Part shown: positions 41,522 to 50,289 of the stretch, piece by piece | Layout of the letters: every line of letters begins with the position of its first letter | How positions within the stretch are numbered: position 1 is the first letter of the stretch | Origin: Hyphomicrobiaceae bacterium UBA7697 | GTDB lineage: Bacteria > Pseudomonadota > Alphaproteobacteria > Rhizobiales > Methyloligellaceae | Reading direction: 5' to 3' | Length of the DNA: 64,000 nucleotides | Assembly: GCA_002482645.1 (NCBI GenBank) | Contig: DLGJ01000001.1 | Coordinates: forward strand, 62,201 to 126,200 | Translations under genes and position numbers: made by a program | The notes under the pieces: generated by a model | What the model was told of the DNA's origin: nothing | The model's database searches: none | Seen by the model: the letters and a program-made list of their open reading frames with translations, nothing else

Positions 41522-43413
41522 CCGCCATCCCCCACGATGGCGATCGGACCGGGAACCGCCCCGGCGCCACTGCTCGCGAAAGCCGGGCTCCGCGCCGCGT
41601 CGCGCAACAGCGCCTCGGTCATCACGTCCTTGACGATGGGTGCCGCGGCGCTCGAGCCGCCTCCCCCGTGTTCCACCACGCAGGCCGCCGCATAGCGGGG
41701 CTTATCGGCCGGGGCGTAGGCAATGAAGAGCGCATGGGTCTCGCGCTCGTAAGGCGAAAGCTTGTGTTCGTTGCGCGCATTGACCACTTGCGAGGTCCCG
41801 GTCTTGCCGGCCATCAGCACGTTTGGAATTTCCAGGGCGGATCTTCGCGCCGTTCCGCGCGACTCGTTGACCACGCCGATCATGCCGTTACGCACGATCT
41901 CCAAGTGGCGCGGATCGAGCTGGAGGAGCGGCCATTCCGGCGCGGGATCGTCCGGCGACAGGACAAGCTTCGGCAGAACGGCGCGGCCGGTGGCCACCCG
42001 GGCCGACATGACGGCGAGTTGCAGGGGCGTCGACGAGACAAAGCCTTGGCCAATGCCGGCAATGACCGTCTCACCGCCATACCAGGGCTCCATGAGTTTG
42101 GCGCGCTTCCAGGCCACATCCGGGATGATGCCTTGCTTCTGGCCCGGGAGACCGCAGTCGTAGGTCCGGCCGAGGCCGAGATGGCGCGCGACGGCAGCAA
42201 GATGGTCGATCCCCATGCGCTTCGCGGTCTCGTAGAAATAGACGTCGCAGGATTGCTTGAGGGCCTCGTGCACATCGATGCCGCCACCATGGGCCTTCCA
42301 GCAGCGGAACCGTGCGCGGCCAAGTGCGTAGACGCCCGGGCAACTCATGGTCTCACGCGTGTCGATCACGCCCGCATGGAGACCCGCGAGCGCCGTGACG
42401 ACCTTGAACGTCGAGCCCGGCGGATATTGACCGCGGATGGCCCGGTTCTGCAGCGGCTGATCCTGTGCCCGCGCGATCTTCGTCCAAGCCATCGGATCGA
42501 CTTTGAACACGACCTCGTTGGGATCGAAGGTTGGGGTCGAGGCGAGCGCGAGAATTCCGCCCGTCACGACATCGAGCACAACGATCGAGGCAACCCGATG
42601 CTCCTTCAGCCGCTCCTGCGCGACGGTCTGAAGATGATGGTCGAGGCTGAGAACAAGATCCTTGCCGCGCACGCTCGGCGTCGCGCCCAGCTCGCGGACG
42701 ACGCGTCCGCGCGCATCCACCTCGAACTTTCGGGTCCCAGGCGTGCCACGCAGCTGCTCGTCGAACGTTTTCTCCACGCCTGCCCGCCCTGCACGGAACC
42801 CGGGAAGCCGCATGACGGGATCGAGATCGACCTCGCTCTTGCCGGCCATGCCCACATAGCCCACCACATGCGCCATGGGGCCGGGGTGGTAGTATTTCCG
42901 GTAGGCCGAGCGATCGGTCCGCATCCCGGGAATCTGGGGGGACAGCACGTTCAGCAGCGCGAATTGGCGCCAAGTCAGCCCTTCCGCCACCAATACGGGA
43001 TAGTAGCCGCTCTGGCGCTTGGCGGCCCGCATCACGCGGTCGCGCGTGCCCTTCGAGACAGGGACGATCCGCGACAGCGCGTCCAGCGTCGCGGGCAAGC
43101 TCTTGCAAAAGGCGGGTAGAACGAGAAGGCGTAAATTCTCCTTGTCCTCGGCCAGAACGGCGCCCGTGCGATCGCGGATCGAACCGCGCGCCGGCGCCAC
43201 GAGCTGCATCATCATACGGTTTTCGTCCGACAACAGCGTGTACTCGGACGCCTCCCGGATTTGGAGCTGTTGAAGGCGCCAGCCGAGAACGCCGAACAGG
43301 CCAACCTGCGCGCCGCCGACCAGAAGGGCCCGGCGCGAGAAGCGATAGCTCTGCTTCCGAACGTAGTCGGGCTTCTTTTTCGCCCCGTAATGAAGCGCTT
43401 TCGTTATTCTCAT
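41518..43413 (-). CDS. mrdA: Penicillin-binding protein 2
   Basis: 631-residue class B PBP, the elongation-specific transpeptidase working with RodA. A single N-terminal anchor (residues about 28-48) is followed by the pedestal domain (LVAPARGSIRDRTG) and the transpeptidase domain: SxxK in GSTFK (Ser334, Lys337), SxN-like SCD in KQSCDVYFY, and KTG in AGKTGTSQ. The start at 43413 overlaps the mreD stop (ATGA). The longer open frame to 43536 is inside mreD and is not used. Confidence 0.95.
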   Translation of the reverse strand: MRITKALHYGAKKKPDYVRKQSYRFSRRALLVGGAQVGLFGVLGWRLQQLQIREASEYTLLSDENRMMMQLVAPARGSIRDRTGAVLAEDKENLRLLVLPAFCKSLPATLDALSRIVPVSKGTRDRVMRAAKRQSGYYPVLVAEGLTWRQFALLNVLSPQIPGMRTDRSAYRKYYHPGPMAHVVGYVGMAGKSEVDLDPVMRLPGFRAGRAGVEKTFDEQLRGTPGTRKFEVDARGRVVRELGATPSVRGKDLVLSLDHHLQTVAQERLKEHRVASIVVLDVVTGGILALASTPTFDPNEVVFKVDPMAWTKIARAQDQPLQNRAIRGQYPPGSTFKVVTALAGLHAGVIDTRETMSCPGVYALGRARFRCWKAHGGGIDVHEALKQSCDVYFYETAKRMGIDHLAAVARHLGLGRTYDCGLPGQKQGIIPDVAWKRAKLMEPWYGGETVIAGIGQGFVSSTPLQLAVMSARVATGRAVLPKLVLSPDDPAPEWPLLQLDPRHLEIVRNGMIGVVNESRGTARRSALEIPNVLMAGKTGTSQVVNARNEHKLSPYERETHALFIAYAPADKPRYAAACVVEHGGGGSSAAAPIVKDVMTEALLRDAARSPAFASSGAGAVPGPIAIVGDGG

Positions 43414-43919
43414 GAAGCGCTCCGGAACATGGTGTGGCGCGAATGGCCGATTTGGCCCGACCGAACCCATAGCAATCCATAGAGCACGACCGGGAACAAG
43501 AAGATCGCGGCGGCGACACCGAAGGCGATAGGCCACCAGTCAATCCAGCGAAGATAATAGAGGCTCGCCAGGAGCCAGCCGAACAGGCCGAGGACAGACA
43601 CAAGGGCCGTCCATATCACCCATTGGATCCAAAGATCGCGGCGCTCGCGAAAGGAGCCGGGCTTGGCCCCGACAGTCGCGGCGATGAGGCACATCAACGC
43701 CCAGAACCCCAAAGGGCCGCCGCTCAGGAGGTCGGCGAGCAGGCCAAGCGCGGCGGCCGTAGCCGGATGAAGTTGCGTGCCCGGAATCGCGCGCCAGCAA
43801 AACACCATCATCACCACCAGCAGCGGCAGAATGAACGTGGCATCGGCTGGCAGTCCCCACGGCACCGCGGTGGCGACCACCGCTATCAAAACGGAGAATG
43901 CCGGGAGAAGCGCGGTCAT
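43410..43919 (-). CDS. mreD: Rod shape-determining protein MreD
   Basis: 169-residue membrane protein with about five helices, poorly conserved as is usual for MreD. LLADLLSGGPLGFWALMCLI resembles the conserved MreD core DLLxGxPLG. Overlaps mreC and mrdA by four bases each, so position and size support the call strongly. Confidence 0.88.
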   Translation of the reverse strand: MTALLPAFSVLIAVVATAVPWGLPADATFILPLLVVMMVFCWRAIPGTQLHPATAAALGLLADLLSGGPLGFWALMCLIAATVGAKPGSFRERRDLWIQWVIWTALVSVLGLFGWLLASLYYLRWIDWWPIAFGVAAAIFLFPVVLYGLLWVRSGQIGHSRHTMFRSAS

Positions 43920-44926
43920 CGCTCGGCTTGGGCCTGTCCGGCGACGGGAGAGGACATTGCGGCGACGGGAGGAAGCGGAACGCTCGTTCCGGAGACGATC
44001 CGGTCTTCACGCGGCTCCCGCGGAGGCAACGCCGACAGGGCCCCGCCCCGATCGACCACGGCATCCGGATCCGTCCGGGTGATCGCCGGCGCGTCAAAGA
44101 ACAGTATGCTGACAGAGTCGAGCGAGTTCAATTCGGCGAAGGGGCGGACCTTGTAGGCGCCCGGCTCACCGGCGACCGCGCCGACCCGAAGACCGCGCGG
44201 CAAGACCCCATCGCTGCCGGACGTGTAGACCTCGTCACCCGCGTAGATCGTGGCGCCGGCTTCGACGAAATCGAGCTGCAACTCGGCGCTGTTGTCTCCG
44301 AGCGCCATGGCGCGCGCGCCGTTCGGACCCACAAGGACAGGGATGCGGCTGTTGAGGTCGTTCAAAAGGAGGACACGGGCGACGGAATCGCCGGCCTCGA
44401 CCGTGCGCCCGACCAGTCCGTCGCCGTTGATGACCGCATAACCGACCCGCACGCCGTCGTTGCGCCCGAGATTGACCAGCGCACTCCTGACGAAAGGACC
44501 GCGCGCATCGGCAATGACGCGGCCGGACGCATAGACGAGCGCCGGTTCCTCGGCGGCGTGAAGCAGTTTCCGCAAGTGGGCGACTTTGCGCTCGAGGAGC
44601 TGGGTCCGCCACTGCCACTGTTTGAGCTCTTCGTTTTCCGTTGTCAGCCGGTCGATCTCGTCCACCGCGTTCCGGTGGACACGCACATTGAGGCGAACCC
44701 GGTCCACGAAGCGGCGCGCTTCGACCGCCGGCACGGACGCGAGCTCCAGAAACGGCGCCGACAGGTCCACGATCTCATCGCGCGCATCCGTCAAGGTGCC
44801 GTGACCGATCCGGCTCAGAACCAACAACACCGCGCACAGGAAATAGAGGCCGAAGCTGAGCAATTCCACCGGGGCCGTCCACGACGGCCGGTGCTTCTGG
44901 AACAGAGATGACGTGCGCTTGGGCAT
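43916..44926 (-). CDS. mreC: Rod shape-determining protein MreC
   Basis: 336 residues: one N-terminal membrane helix (VELLSFGLYFLCAVLLVL), a coiled-coil stretch (about 75-110, NEELKQWQWRTQLLERKVAHLRKLL), then the beta-barrel domains with VIADARGPFVRSALVNLGRNDGVRVG and YAVINGDGLVGRTVEAG, and GDEVYTSGSDGVLPRGLRVG. It scaffolds PBP2/RodA in the periplasm. The Pro/Ala-rich C-terminal tail is typical of alphaproteobacterial MreC. Confidence 0.95.
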   Translation of the reverse strand: MPKRTSSLFQKHRPSWTAPVELLSFGLYFLCAVLLVLSRIGHGTLTDARDEIVDLSAPFLELASVPAVEARRFVDRVRLNVRVHRNAVDEIDRLTTENEELKQWQWRTQLLERKVAHLRKLLHAAEEPALVYASGRVIADARGPFVRSALVNLGRNDGVRVGYAVINGDGLVGRTVEAGDSVARVLLLNDLNSRIPVLVGPNGARAMALGDNSAELQLDFVEAGATIYAGDEVYTSGSDGVLPRGLRVGAVAGEPGAYKVRPFAELNSLDSVSILFFDAPAITRTDPDAVVDRGGALSALPPREPREDRIVSGTSVPLPPVAAMSSPVAGQAQAER

Positions 44927-45018
44927 CTGCGTTCAGCCGGTTGGAACGCCCCGCGGGGGAGTCCGTTGTCCTCATCGAGGGCCCCGCGCGTAACCGAGGC
45001 CAATATAGCACAACCCGT

Positions 45019-46050
45019 CTAGGGTTTGATTAACAGATCGGCCATTTCGTCGAGCCGCTCGAGCGCGATGCCCGTCCCCCGGACGACGCTGCGCAGCGGA
45101 TCCTCGGCGATCTTGAATTTCACGCCGGTTTCCTGCTGAAGCCGGATGTCGAGCTTCTCGAGCAACGCGCCGCCACCGGTCAGATAGATGCCGGACTCGG
45201 CGATATCCGCGGTCAGCTCCGGCGGCACATCCGCGAGCGCCTGACGGATGCCGCCGACAATCTGTTGGATCGGCAATGTCAGCGCGTCGGCGATCTCGTG
45301 CGGTCCGAGCGTAACCTCGGCCGGGAAGCCCCGCTGCATGTCCCGTCCCTTGATCTGGATGACGACATGCGTCCCGTTGGCCTTCGCGACGGCCGAACCG
45401 GATTCCTTTTTGACCACTTCGGCGTTCGGCGCGCCGATCAGCAGATGGTGCTTGAAGCGCGCGTAGTTGACAATCGCCTCGTCCATGGCGTTGCCGGCGG
45501 TGCGGATCGACTTCGAATAGATCACGCTGCCCATGGACATCACCGCAATGTCGGTGGTGCCGCCGCCGATATCGACGACCATGGATCCGCGAGGCTCGTG
45601 GATCGGGAGCCCCGCCCCGATCGCGCCGGCCACGGGCTCCGAGATCAGATAGACGCGCCGCGCGCCGGCCGAAAGCCCCGCCTCATGAACCGCGCGCCGC
45701 TCGACCGAGGTCGCGCTCGCCGGCACGCAGATCATGACCCGGGGGCTGCCGAACAGACTCCGCCTGTTCACGCGGCGAATGAAGAACTTGATCATTTCCT
45801 CGGCCGCATTGAAGTCGGCGATCACGCCATCGCGGAGCGGCTGAACCGTCACGATCTTTGTCGGGGTCTTGCCGAGCATCGTCTTGGCCTCATGGCCCGC
45901 GGCGATGACCTTTTGATCGTCGCCACGCTGCTCGATTGCAACCACCGAGGGTTCGTCGAGAACGATCCCCTTTCCGGGCACGTAGACGACGGTATTCGCC
46001 GTGCCGAGATCAATGGCCATGTCCGCGGAAGAGCCCAACCACGAGAACAT
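45019..46050 (-). CDS. mreB: Rod shape-determining actin homologue MreB
   Basis: 343-residue cytoplasmic actin-like ATPase directing elongation. It begins MFSWLGSSADMAIDLGTANTVVYV, with phosphate-1 DLGTANT, phosphate-2 VVDIGGGTTDIAV, connect and adenosine motifs including YLTGGGALLEKLD. The start at 46050 matches the family; an open frame to 46275 has no homologous N-terminus. Separated from mreC by 92 bp. Confidence 0.97.
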   Translation of the reverse strand: MFSWLGSSADMAIDLGTANTVVYVPGKGIVLDEPSVVAIEQRGDDQKVIAAGHEAKTMLGKTPTKIVTVQPLRDGVIADFNAAEEMIKFFIRRVNRRSLFGSPRVMICVPASATSVERRAVHEAGLSAGARRVYLISEPVAGAIGAGLPIHEPRGSMVVDIGGGTTDIAVMSMGSVIYSKSIRTAGNAMDEAIVNYARFKHHLLIGAPNAEVVKKESGSAVAKANGTHVVIQIKGRDMQRGFPAEVTLGPHEIADALTLPIQQIVGGIRQALADVPPELTADIAESGIYLTGGGALLEKLDIRLQQETGVKFKIAEDPLRSVVRGTGIALERLDEMADLLIKP

Positions 46051-46406
46051 AAACGCCCCACTTGCCCGCCAATGACGGCGAGCTTCACACGTTACAGATA
46101 TCCGCTGCGCGCACCGGGTCGCCCCACCCGCTACGGATAAAGATGTCTCGGACGGCAGAGAACTGCGCCAAGCTCGGAGCCGGCCGCCGCCGCAACGGTC
46201 GCTATGTTGCGTCAAATTGACCGCGCGGGCAATGCGTGAACCGGCTGTTTCACAAAAACTTTCTGCGGCGCACACGGAGCAGACCCGGAGGCGCGGCCAA
46301 GCGCGCCTCCGCGTCTGTCACGACCACGAATTTGCTTACGATCTAGGCATCCGGGCCTGCCCGCATGGAACCGGCGGCACCATTGCCCGGCGCGCGCGCA
46401 AGACGC
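46051..46406. other. Intergenic region between leuA and mreB with a hairpin
   Basis: 356 bp, both flanking genes on the minus strand. A stem GGAGGCGC / GCGCCTCC with outer GAC/GTC pairs (about 46282-46315) may end the leuA transcript, although no T tract follows directly. The mreB promoter should lie between here and 46051; TTGACG on the minus strand near 46215 has no good -10 partner. Nothing else seen. Confidence 0.45.
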
Positions 46407-47978
46407 CTAGGAGGCGAGCATCGTCTCCGGCTTACGCCGGGCTCCGCGCGCCAGCAACTTGTTCAGCGCGCTGACATAGGCACGCGCCGAGGCAACCATG
46501 GTGTCGGTGTCCGACCCACGGCCGGTCGCGATCTGGCCGTCGGCCTCCAGGCGAACCATGACCTCGGCTTGCGCGTCCGTTCCTTCCGTCACCGCGCTCA
46601 CCTGATAGAGCGCCAGCCGCGCTTCGTGCGGGACCAGCGCGCGGATGGCTTGGAAGGTCGCATCCACGGGCCCGTCGCCGACCGACTCGTACATATGCTG
46701 CTTGCCGTCGATCTGGAGCGTGATCGTCGCCTTCTGCGGACCGCCAGTCCCTGCGATCACCGTCAGCGACGTGACCCGGATCCGGTCTTGCGCCGATGCG
46801 ATCTCTTGGTCGACCAAGGCCTCGATGTCCTCGTCGTAGACGTGCTTCTTCACATCGGCCAAGCCCTTGAAGCGCACGAACGCGTCCTCGAAGGCATTGT
46901 CGCCCAACTCATAGCCCAGCTCTTTCAGCTTCTCGCGAAAGGCGTGGCGTCCGGAGTGCTTACCCATTACCAGCGAGGACTCTTTCAGCCCGACACTTTC
47001 GGGAGTCATGATCTCGAAGGTCCCGGCATGTTTCAGCACGCCGTCCTGATGGATTCCACTTTCATGGGCAAAGGCGTTCCGGCCGACGATCGCCTTGTTG
47101 TACTGAACCGGGAACGCGGTCACGCGCGAGACCAGCTTCGAGGCCCGCGTCAGATGCGTGGTATCGACACCGGTCCAATACGGCATGATGTCCGAACGGG
47201 TCTGAATCGCCATGACGATCTCTTCCAGCGCGGCATTGCCGGCCCGCTCTCCCAGACCGTTGATGGCGCATTCGACCTGACGCGCGCCCGCGCTCACGCC
47301 CGACAGGGAATTGGCGACCGCCAGACCCAGATCGTTGTGGCAGTGGGTGGAAAAGACGATCTCGTCCGCGCCGGGAACGCGCTCCAGCAGCATACGGATC
47401 AGATCGCCGAACTCGTCGTGATAGGCGTAACCCACCGTGTCCGGAATGTTCACGGTCGTCGCGCCGGCCGCGATGGCGGCTTCCACGCAACGGCACAGGA
47501 AATCGCTCTCGGTACGGGTCGCGTCCATGGCGGACCACTCGACATTATCGGTGAGCGAGCGCGCCCGGCCGACCGACGCGGTGACGCGCGACAAGCACTC
47601 GGCTTCGTCGATATCCATCTGATATTTGCGGTGGAGCGGCGAGGTGCCGATGAAGGTGTGGATGCGGCCGCGCCCGGCCGGCTTAATCGCCTCGGCGCAA
47701 CGGTCGATGTCGGCAGGCTGCGCGCGCGCCAGACCGCAGATCACGGCGTTCTTGGAACGCCGGGCGATTTCCTTCACGCTCTCGAAGTCGCCTTGGGAGG
47801 CGATCGGAAAACCCGCCTCGATCACGTCCACGCCCATCTCGTCCAGAAGCTCGGCGACCTCCAGCTTCTCGTCGAAGGTCATCGTGGCGCCGGGGCACTG
47901 TTCCCCATCGCGCAGCGTGGTGTCGAAGATAATAACGCGATCGTTCTCGTCGCGGATCTTGGTCTCGGTGTTCATCAT
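46407..47978 (-). CDS. leuA: 2-isopropylmalate synthase
   Basis: First committed enzyme of leucine synthesis, condensing acetyl-CoA and 2-ketoisovalerate; 523 residues. HMGL-like TIM barrel: IIFDTTLRDGEQCPGATM with the metal-binding Asp, VIEAGFP, STHCHNDLGLAVANSL with the HxH metal ligands, and GLGERAGNAALEEIVMA. The C-terminal ~130 residues form the leucine-binding regulatory domain. AAGGA five bases upstream selects the ATG at 47978. Expression is probably attenuated through the leader upstream. Confidence 0.96.
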   Translation of the reverse strand: MMNTETKIRDENDRVIIFDTTLRDGEQCPGATMTFDEKLEVAELLDEMGVDVIEAGFPIASQGDFESVKEIARRSKNAVICGLARAQPADIDRCAEAIKPAGRGRIHTFIGTSPLHRKYQMDIDEAECLSRVTASVGRARSLTDNVEWSAMDATRTESDFLCRCVEAAIAAGATTVNIPDTVGYAYHDEFGDLIRMLLERVPGADEIVFSTHCHNDLGLAVANSLSGVSAGARQVECAINGLGERAGNAALEEIVMAIQTRSDIMPYWTGVDTTHLTRASKLVSRVTAFPVQYNKAIVGRNAFAHESGIHQDGVLKHAGTFEIMTPESVGLKESSLVMGKHSGRHAFREKLKELGYELGDNAFEDAFVRFKGLADVKKHVYDEDIEALVDQEIASAQDRIRVTSLTVIAGTGGPQKATITLQIDGKQHMYESVGDGPVDATFQAIRALVPHEARLALYQVSAVTEGTDAQAEVMVRLEADGQIATGRGSDTDTMVASARAYVSALNKLLARGARRKPETMLAS

Positions 47979-48485
47979 GCTCGTCCTTGAAACGCATGGC
48001 ACTTAGTCTAACACGACCGACAAAGCGCCTGAAATCGTTGGAGGTTCGTCTTGCCACCCCTGAACGTCCGCCTCGGCCGGAACCAAGACCGCCGATGCTC
48101 AGGGGCAGATAAGGAGGAGCTTCAGGGTGCGCGCGCGATCCGGGCCCGTAAGCGGACGTCCGCCGGGTTTCCTCAAGATCTGCTGTGCGAGGCGCTGCAT
48201 CATCACCGTTCTCCGCGAAACCCCTTATGAGCCCGCGATGAAGCGGAAAATAGGGGCAGATTCCAAAAAGGGCAAGACTGGAAGGCGTTCGAACGCATTG
48301 CCGCGGCGCGCGTTGTGTTCTGGCGCGTTTCCGCGACCGCCAGACCTGGGGACCCGGCATCCCGCTTGGAGCCGGCGGCCGCAAAGAGGTGTGCAAAAGC
48401 GACAATGTGTACGGGGCTTTGTCATGGACGCGAGCCGTTTCCTTGATCCACACTCCGGCCCTTCGGTCTCAAGTTGCCAGAGTGA
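47979..48485. promoter_or_regulatory. leuA leader region
   Basis: 507 bp between leuA and the divergent transporter gene. It contains the leader peptide gene (48099-48203) and complementary segments that can form two exclusive pairings in the leuA mRNA. ACGUCCGC inside the leader gene (48159-48152) can pair with GCGGACGU (48071-48064), while CCCCUGA at the leader stop (48105-48099) can pair with UCAGGGG (48063-48057). In RNA order these pairings cross, so they exclude each other in a nested fold. I see no U-tract terminator before leuA, so the output stage is unclear. 48215-48485 shows nothing definite. Confidence 0.55.
48099..48203 (-). CDS. leuL: Leucine-rich leader peptide of leuA
   Basis: 34-residue open frame, ATG at 48203 with GGAG seven bases upstream (48214-48211). 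The peptide starts MMQRLAQQILRK and ends RTLKLLLICP: four of the last eight codons are Leu (CTG, CTC, CTC, CTT), next to one Ile codon, directly before the stop. Ribosome stalling at these codons when Leu-tRNA is scarce would change which downstream RNA pairing forms. This is the classical leader design of amino-acid attenuation, placed 120 bases before leuA. Confidence 0.65.
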   Translation of the reverse strand: MMQRLAQQILRKPGGRPLTGPDRARTLKLLLICP

Positions 48486-50276
48486 ATGACACACGTGTCC
48501 GCTTTCATAGAACAATATCAGTCTGCTATCGCGATTTTCCTATTGGCGGCGACCTTCGCCGCCTTTGTCCTGGAGCGCTTCCCGCCATCCGTGGTGGCCA
48601 CGGTCAGTGCGGCGGCCTTCCTTGTCCTCGGCCTGATCGACACCAAGGACGTGATGGGCGTGTTCTCGAACAGCGCCCCGATCACCATCGCGGCCATGTT
48701 CATCCTCTCCGGCGCTCTCGTCCGGACCGGCACGCTGGACGCCGCGGCGTCCTGGGTGACATCGCACGCCTCGGACCGGCCAAAGACGGTGCTGCTGCTG
48801 TTTTTCATGAGCGTCATGATCGCGTCCGCGTTCGTCAACAACACGCCGGTCGTCGCCGTGATGATTCCGATCGCCGTGCGGCTGGCGCGAACGGTCGGCA
48901 TGGCGCCGACACAGCTGCTGATCCCCCTTTCCTACGCGGCGATCCTCGGCGGCACGTGTACCTTGATCGGCACCTCGACCAACCTCTTGGTGGACGGCGT
49001 CGCCCGGCAGCAAGGCCTGCCGTCCTTCTCCATCTTCGAGATCACGCCGGTCGGCATCGTGGCGGCGGTCGTGGGTACGGCGACGATGCTCATCCTTGCG
49101 CGCGTGCTGCTGCCCGCGCGAATGAGCGCCTCGGATCTGTTGGACGAGGAAGGCAAGGTGCTCTTTCTGACCGAACTGACCGTGCGCGACGGCTCCCGCT
49201 TTGCCGGCAAGAAACTCGGCGAGATCAAGGAACTGAACCGGGAGAGCATCAAACTCCTGGCGCTTCACAGGCACGGTATCTCGAAGCGGGAGGGATTGCA
49301 GGACATGGTCTTGCAGGCCGGAGACCACATCGTCATCCAGGCCACCATGCCCGAGGTCCTGACGCTACATGGCGAGAGCGGCTTCGATATTCTCGGCATC
49401 GGCGGCGGCGAAAGCGGCGAAGACCAGATAATCGTGGAAGCCGTTCTCGCGCCTGGGCGTGGCGCCCAGCGCTCCGTGAACGAGATGCGGCTCGCCCGTT
49501 TCGGCGTGCGGCTGCTCGGCATTAGCCGCCACCGCTATCTGCCGGGCTTGCGCCTGGATACGGTTCAATTGCGGGCCGCCGACCGGCTCTTGCTGGAGGG
49601 CACGCCCGAAGGTCTGACCGCGGCGGCCGAAGAAGCCGATCTGATCAATATGACCGAGCCGCGTTCGCGCAGCTACCGCCGCAAAAAAGCACCCATCGCA
49701 ATCGCGGTCCTGGCGGGGGTCGTAATCCTTGCCGCGCTGAACGTCATGCCGATCGAGGGCCTCGCCGTACTCGGCGTCGCGGCCATCCTGCTCTTACGGT
49801 GCATCGACGCGGAAGAAGCGTGGGAATCGATCAACGGCGGAATTCTCGTCTTGATCTTCGCCATGCTCGCGATCGGCGTAGGACTCGAGAAGACCGGCGC
49901 GGTCGGCACGATTGTCGGCGTGATCGAGCCCATACTCGGCCGAAGTTCGGGCTTTCTGATGCTCGCTCTCGTCTATTTCCTGGCTGTGACCCTGACGGAA
50001 CTCATCACCAACAACGCCGTCGCCGTGGTGCTCACCCCCATCGCCATCGGCCTTGCCGAAGGACTCGGGCTCGACTCCCGGCCCTTCCTGGTCGCGATCA
50101 TGATGGGCGCGAGCGCGAGCTTCGCGACGCCCATCGGCTACCAGACCAACACCATGGTCTATGCCTCGGGGAACTACCGCTTCGCGGACTTCCTGCGCAT
50201 TGGCCTGCCGATGAACATCATCGTCGGAATCGCGACATGCGCCGCGATCTCCTTCCTCATGCCGCTGACGAAGTAG
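48486..50276 (+). CDS. SLC13/DASS-family permease with two TrkA-C domains
   Basis: 596-residue membrane protein. The first helical half contains NNTPVVAVMIPI and GGTCTLIGTSTNLL, typical of the SLC13/CitMHS/ArsB group. Two RCK_C (TrkA_C) domains follow at about 215-290 and 305-385 (VRDGSRFAGKKLGEI, QAGDHIVIQA). The second half carries TNNAVAVVLTPIA and ATPIGYQTNTMVY. Relatives move sulfate, dicarboxylates or other anions with Na+ or H+; the substrate is unknown here. Divergent from leuA, and its start follows the leader region. Confidence 0.88.
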   Translation: MTHVSAFIEQYQSAIAIFLLAATFAAFVLERFPPSVVATVSAAAFLVLGLIDTKDVMGVFSNSAPITIAAMFILSGALVRTGTLDAAASWVTSHASDRPKTVLLLFFMSVMIASAFVNNTPVVAVMIPIAVRLARTVGMAPTQLLIPLSYAAILGGTCTLIGTSTNLLVDGVARQQGLPSFSIFEITPVGIVAAVVGTATMLILARVLLPARMSASDLLDEEGKVLFLTELTVRDGSRFAGKKLGEIKELNRESIKLLALHRHGISKREGLQDMVLQAGDHIVIQATMPEVLTLHGESGFDILGIGGGESGEDQIIVEAVLAPGRGAQRSVNEMRLARFGVRLLGISRHRYLPGLRLDTVQLRAADRLLLEGTPEGLTAAAEEADLINMTEPRSRSYRRKKAPIAIAVLAGVVILAALNVMPIEGLAVLGVAAILLLRCIDAEEAWESINGGILVLIFAMLAIGVGLEKTGAVGTIVGVIEPILGRSSGFLMLALVYFLAVTLTELITNNAVAVVLTPIAIGLAEGLGLDSRPFLVAIMMGASASFATPIGYQTNTMVYASGNYRFADFLRIGLPMNIIVGIATCAAISFLMPLTK

Positions 50277-50289
50277 ACCGGCCGGCCGT

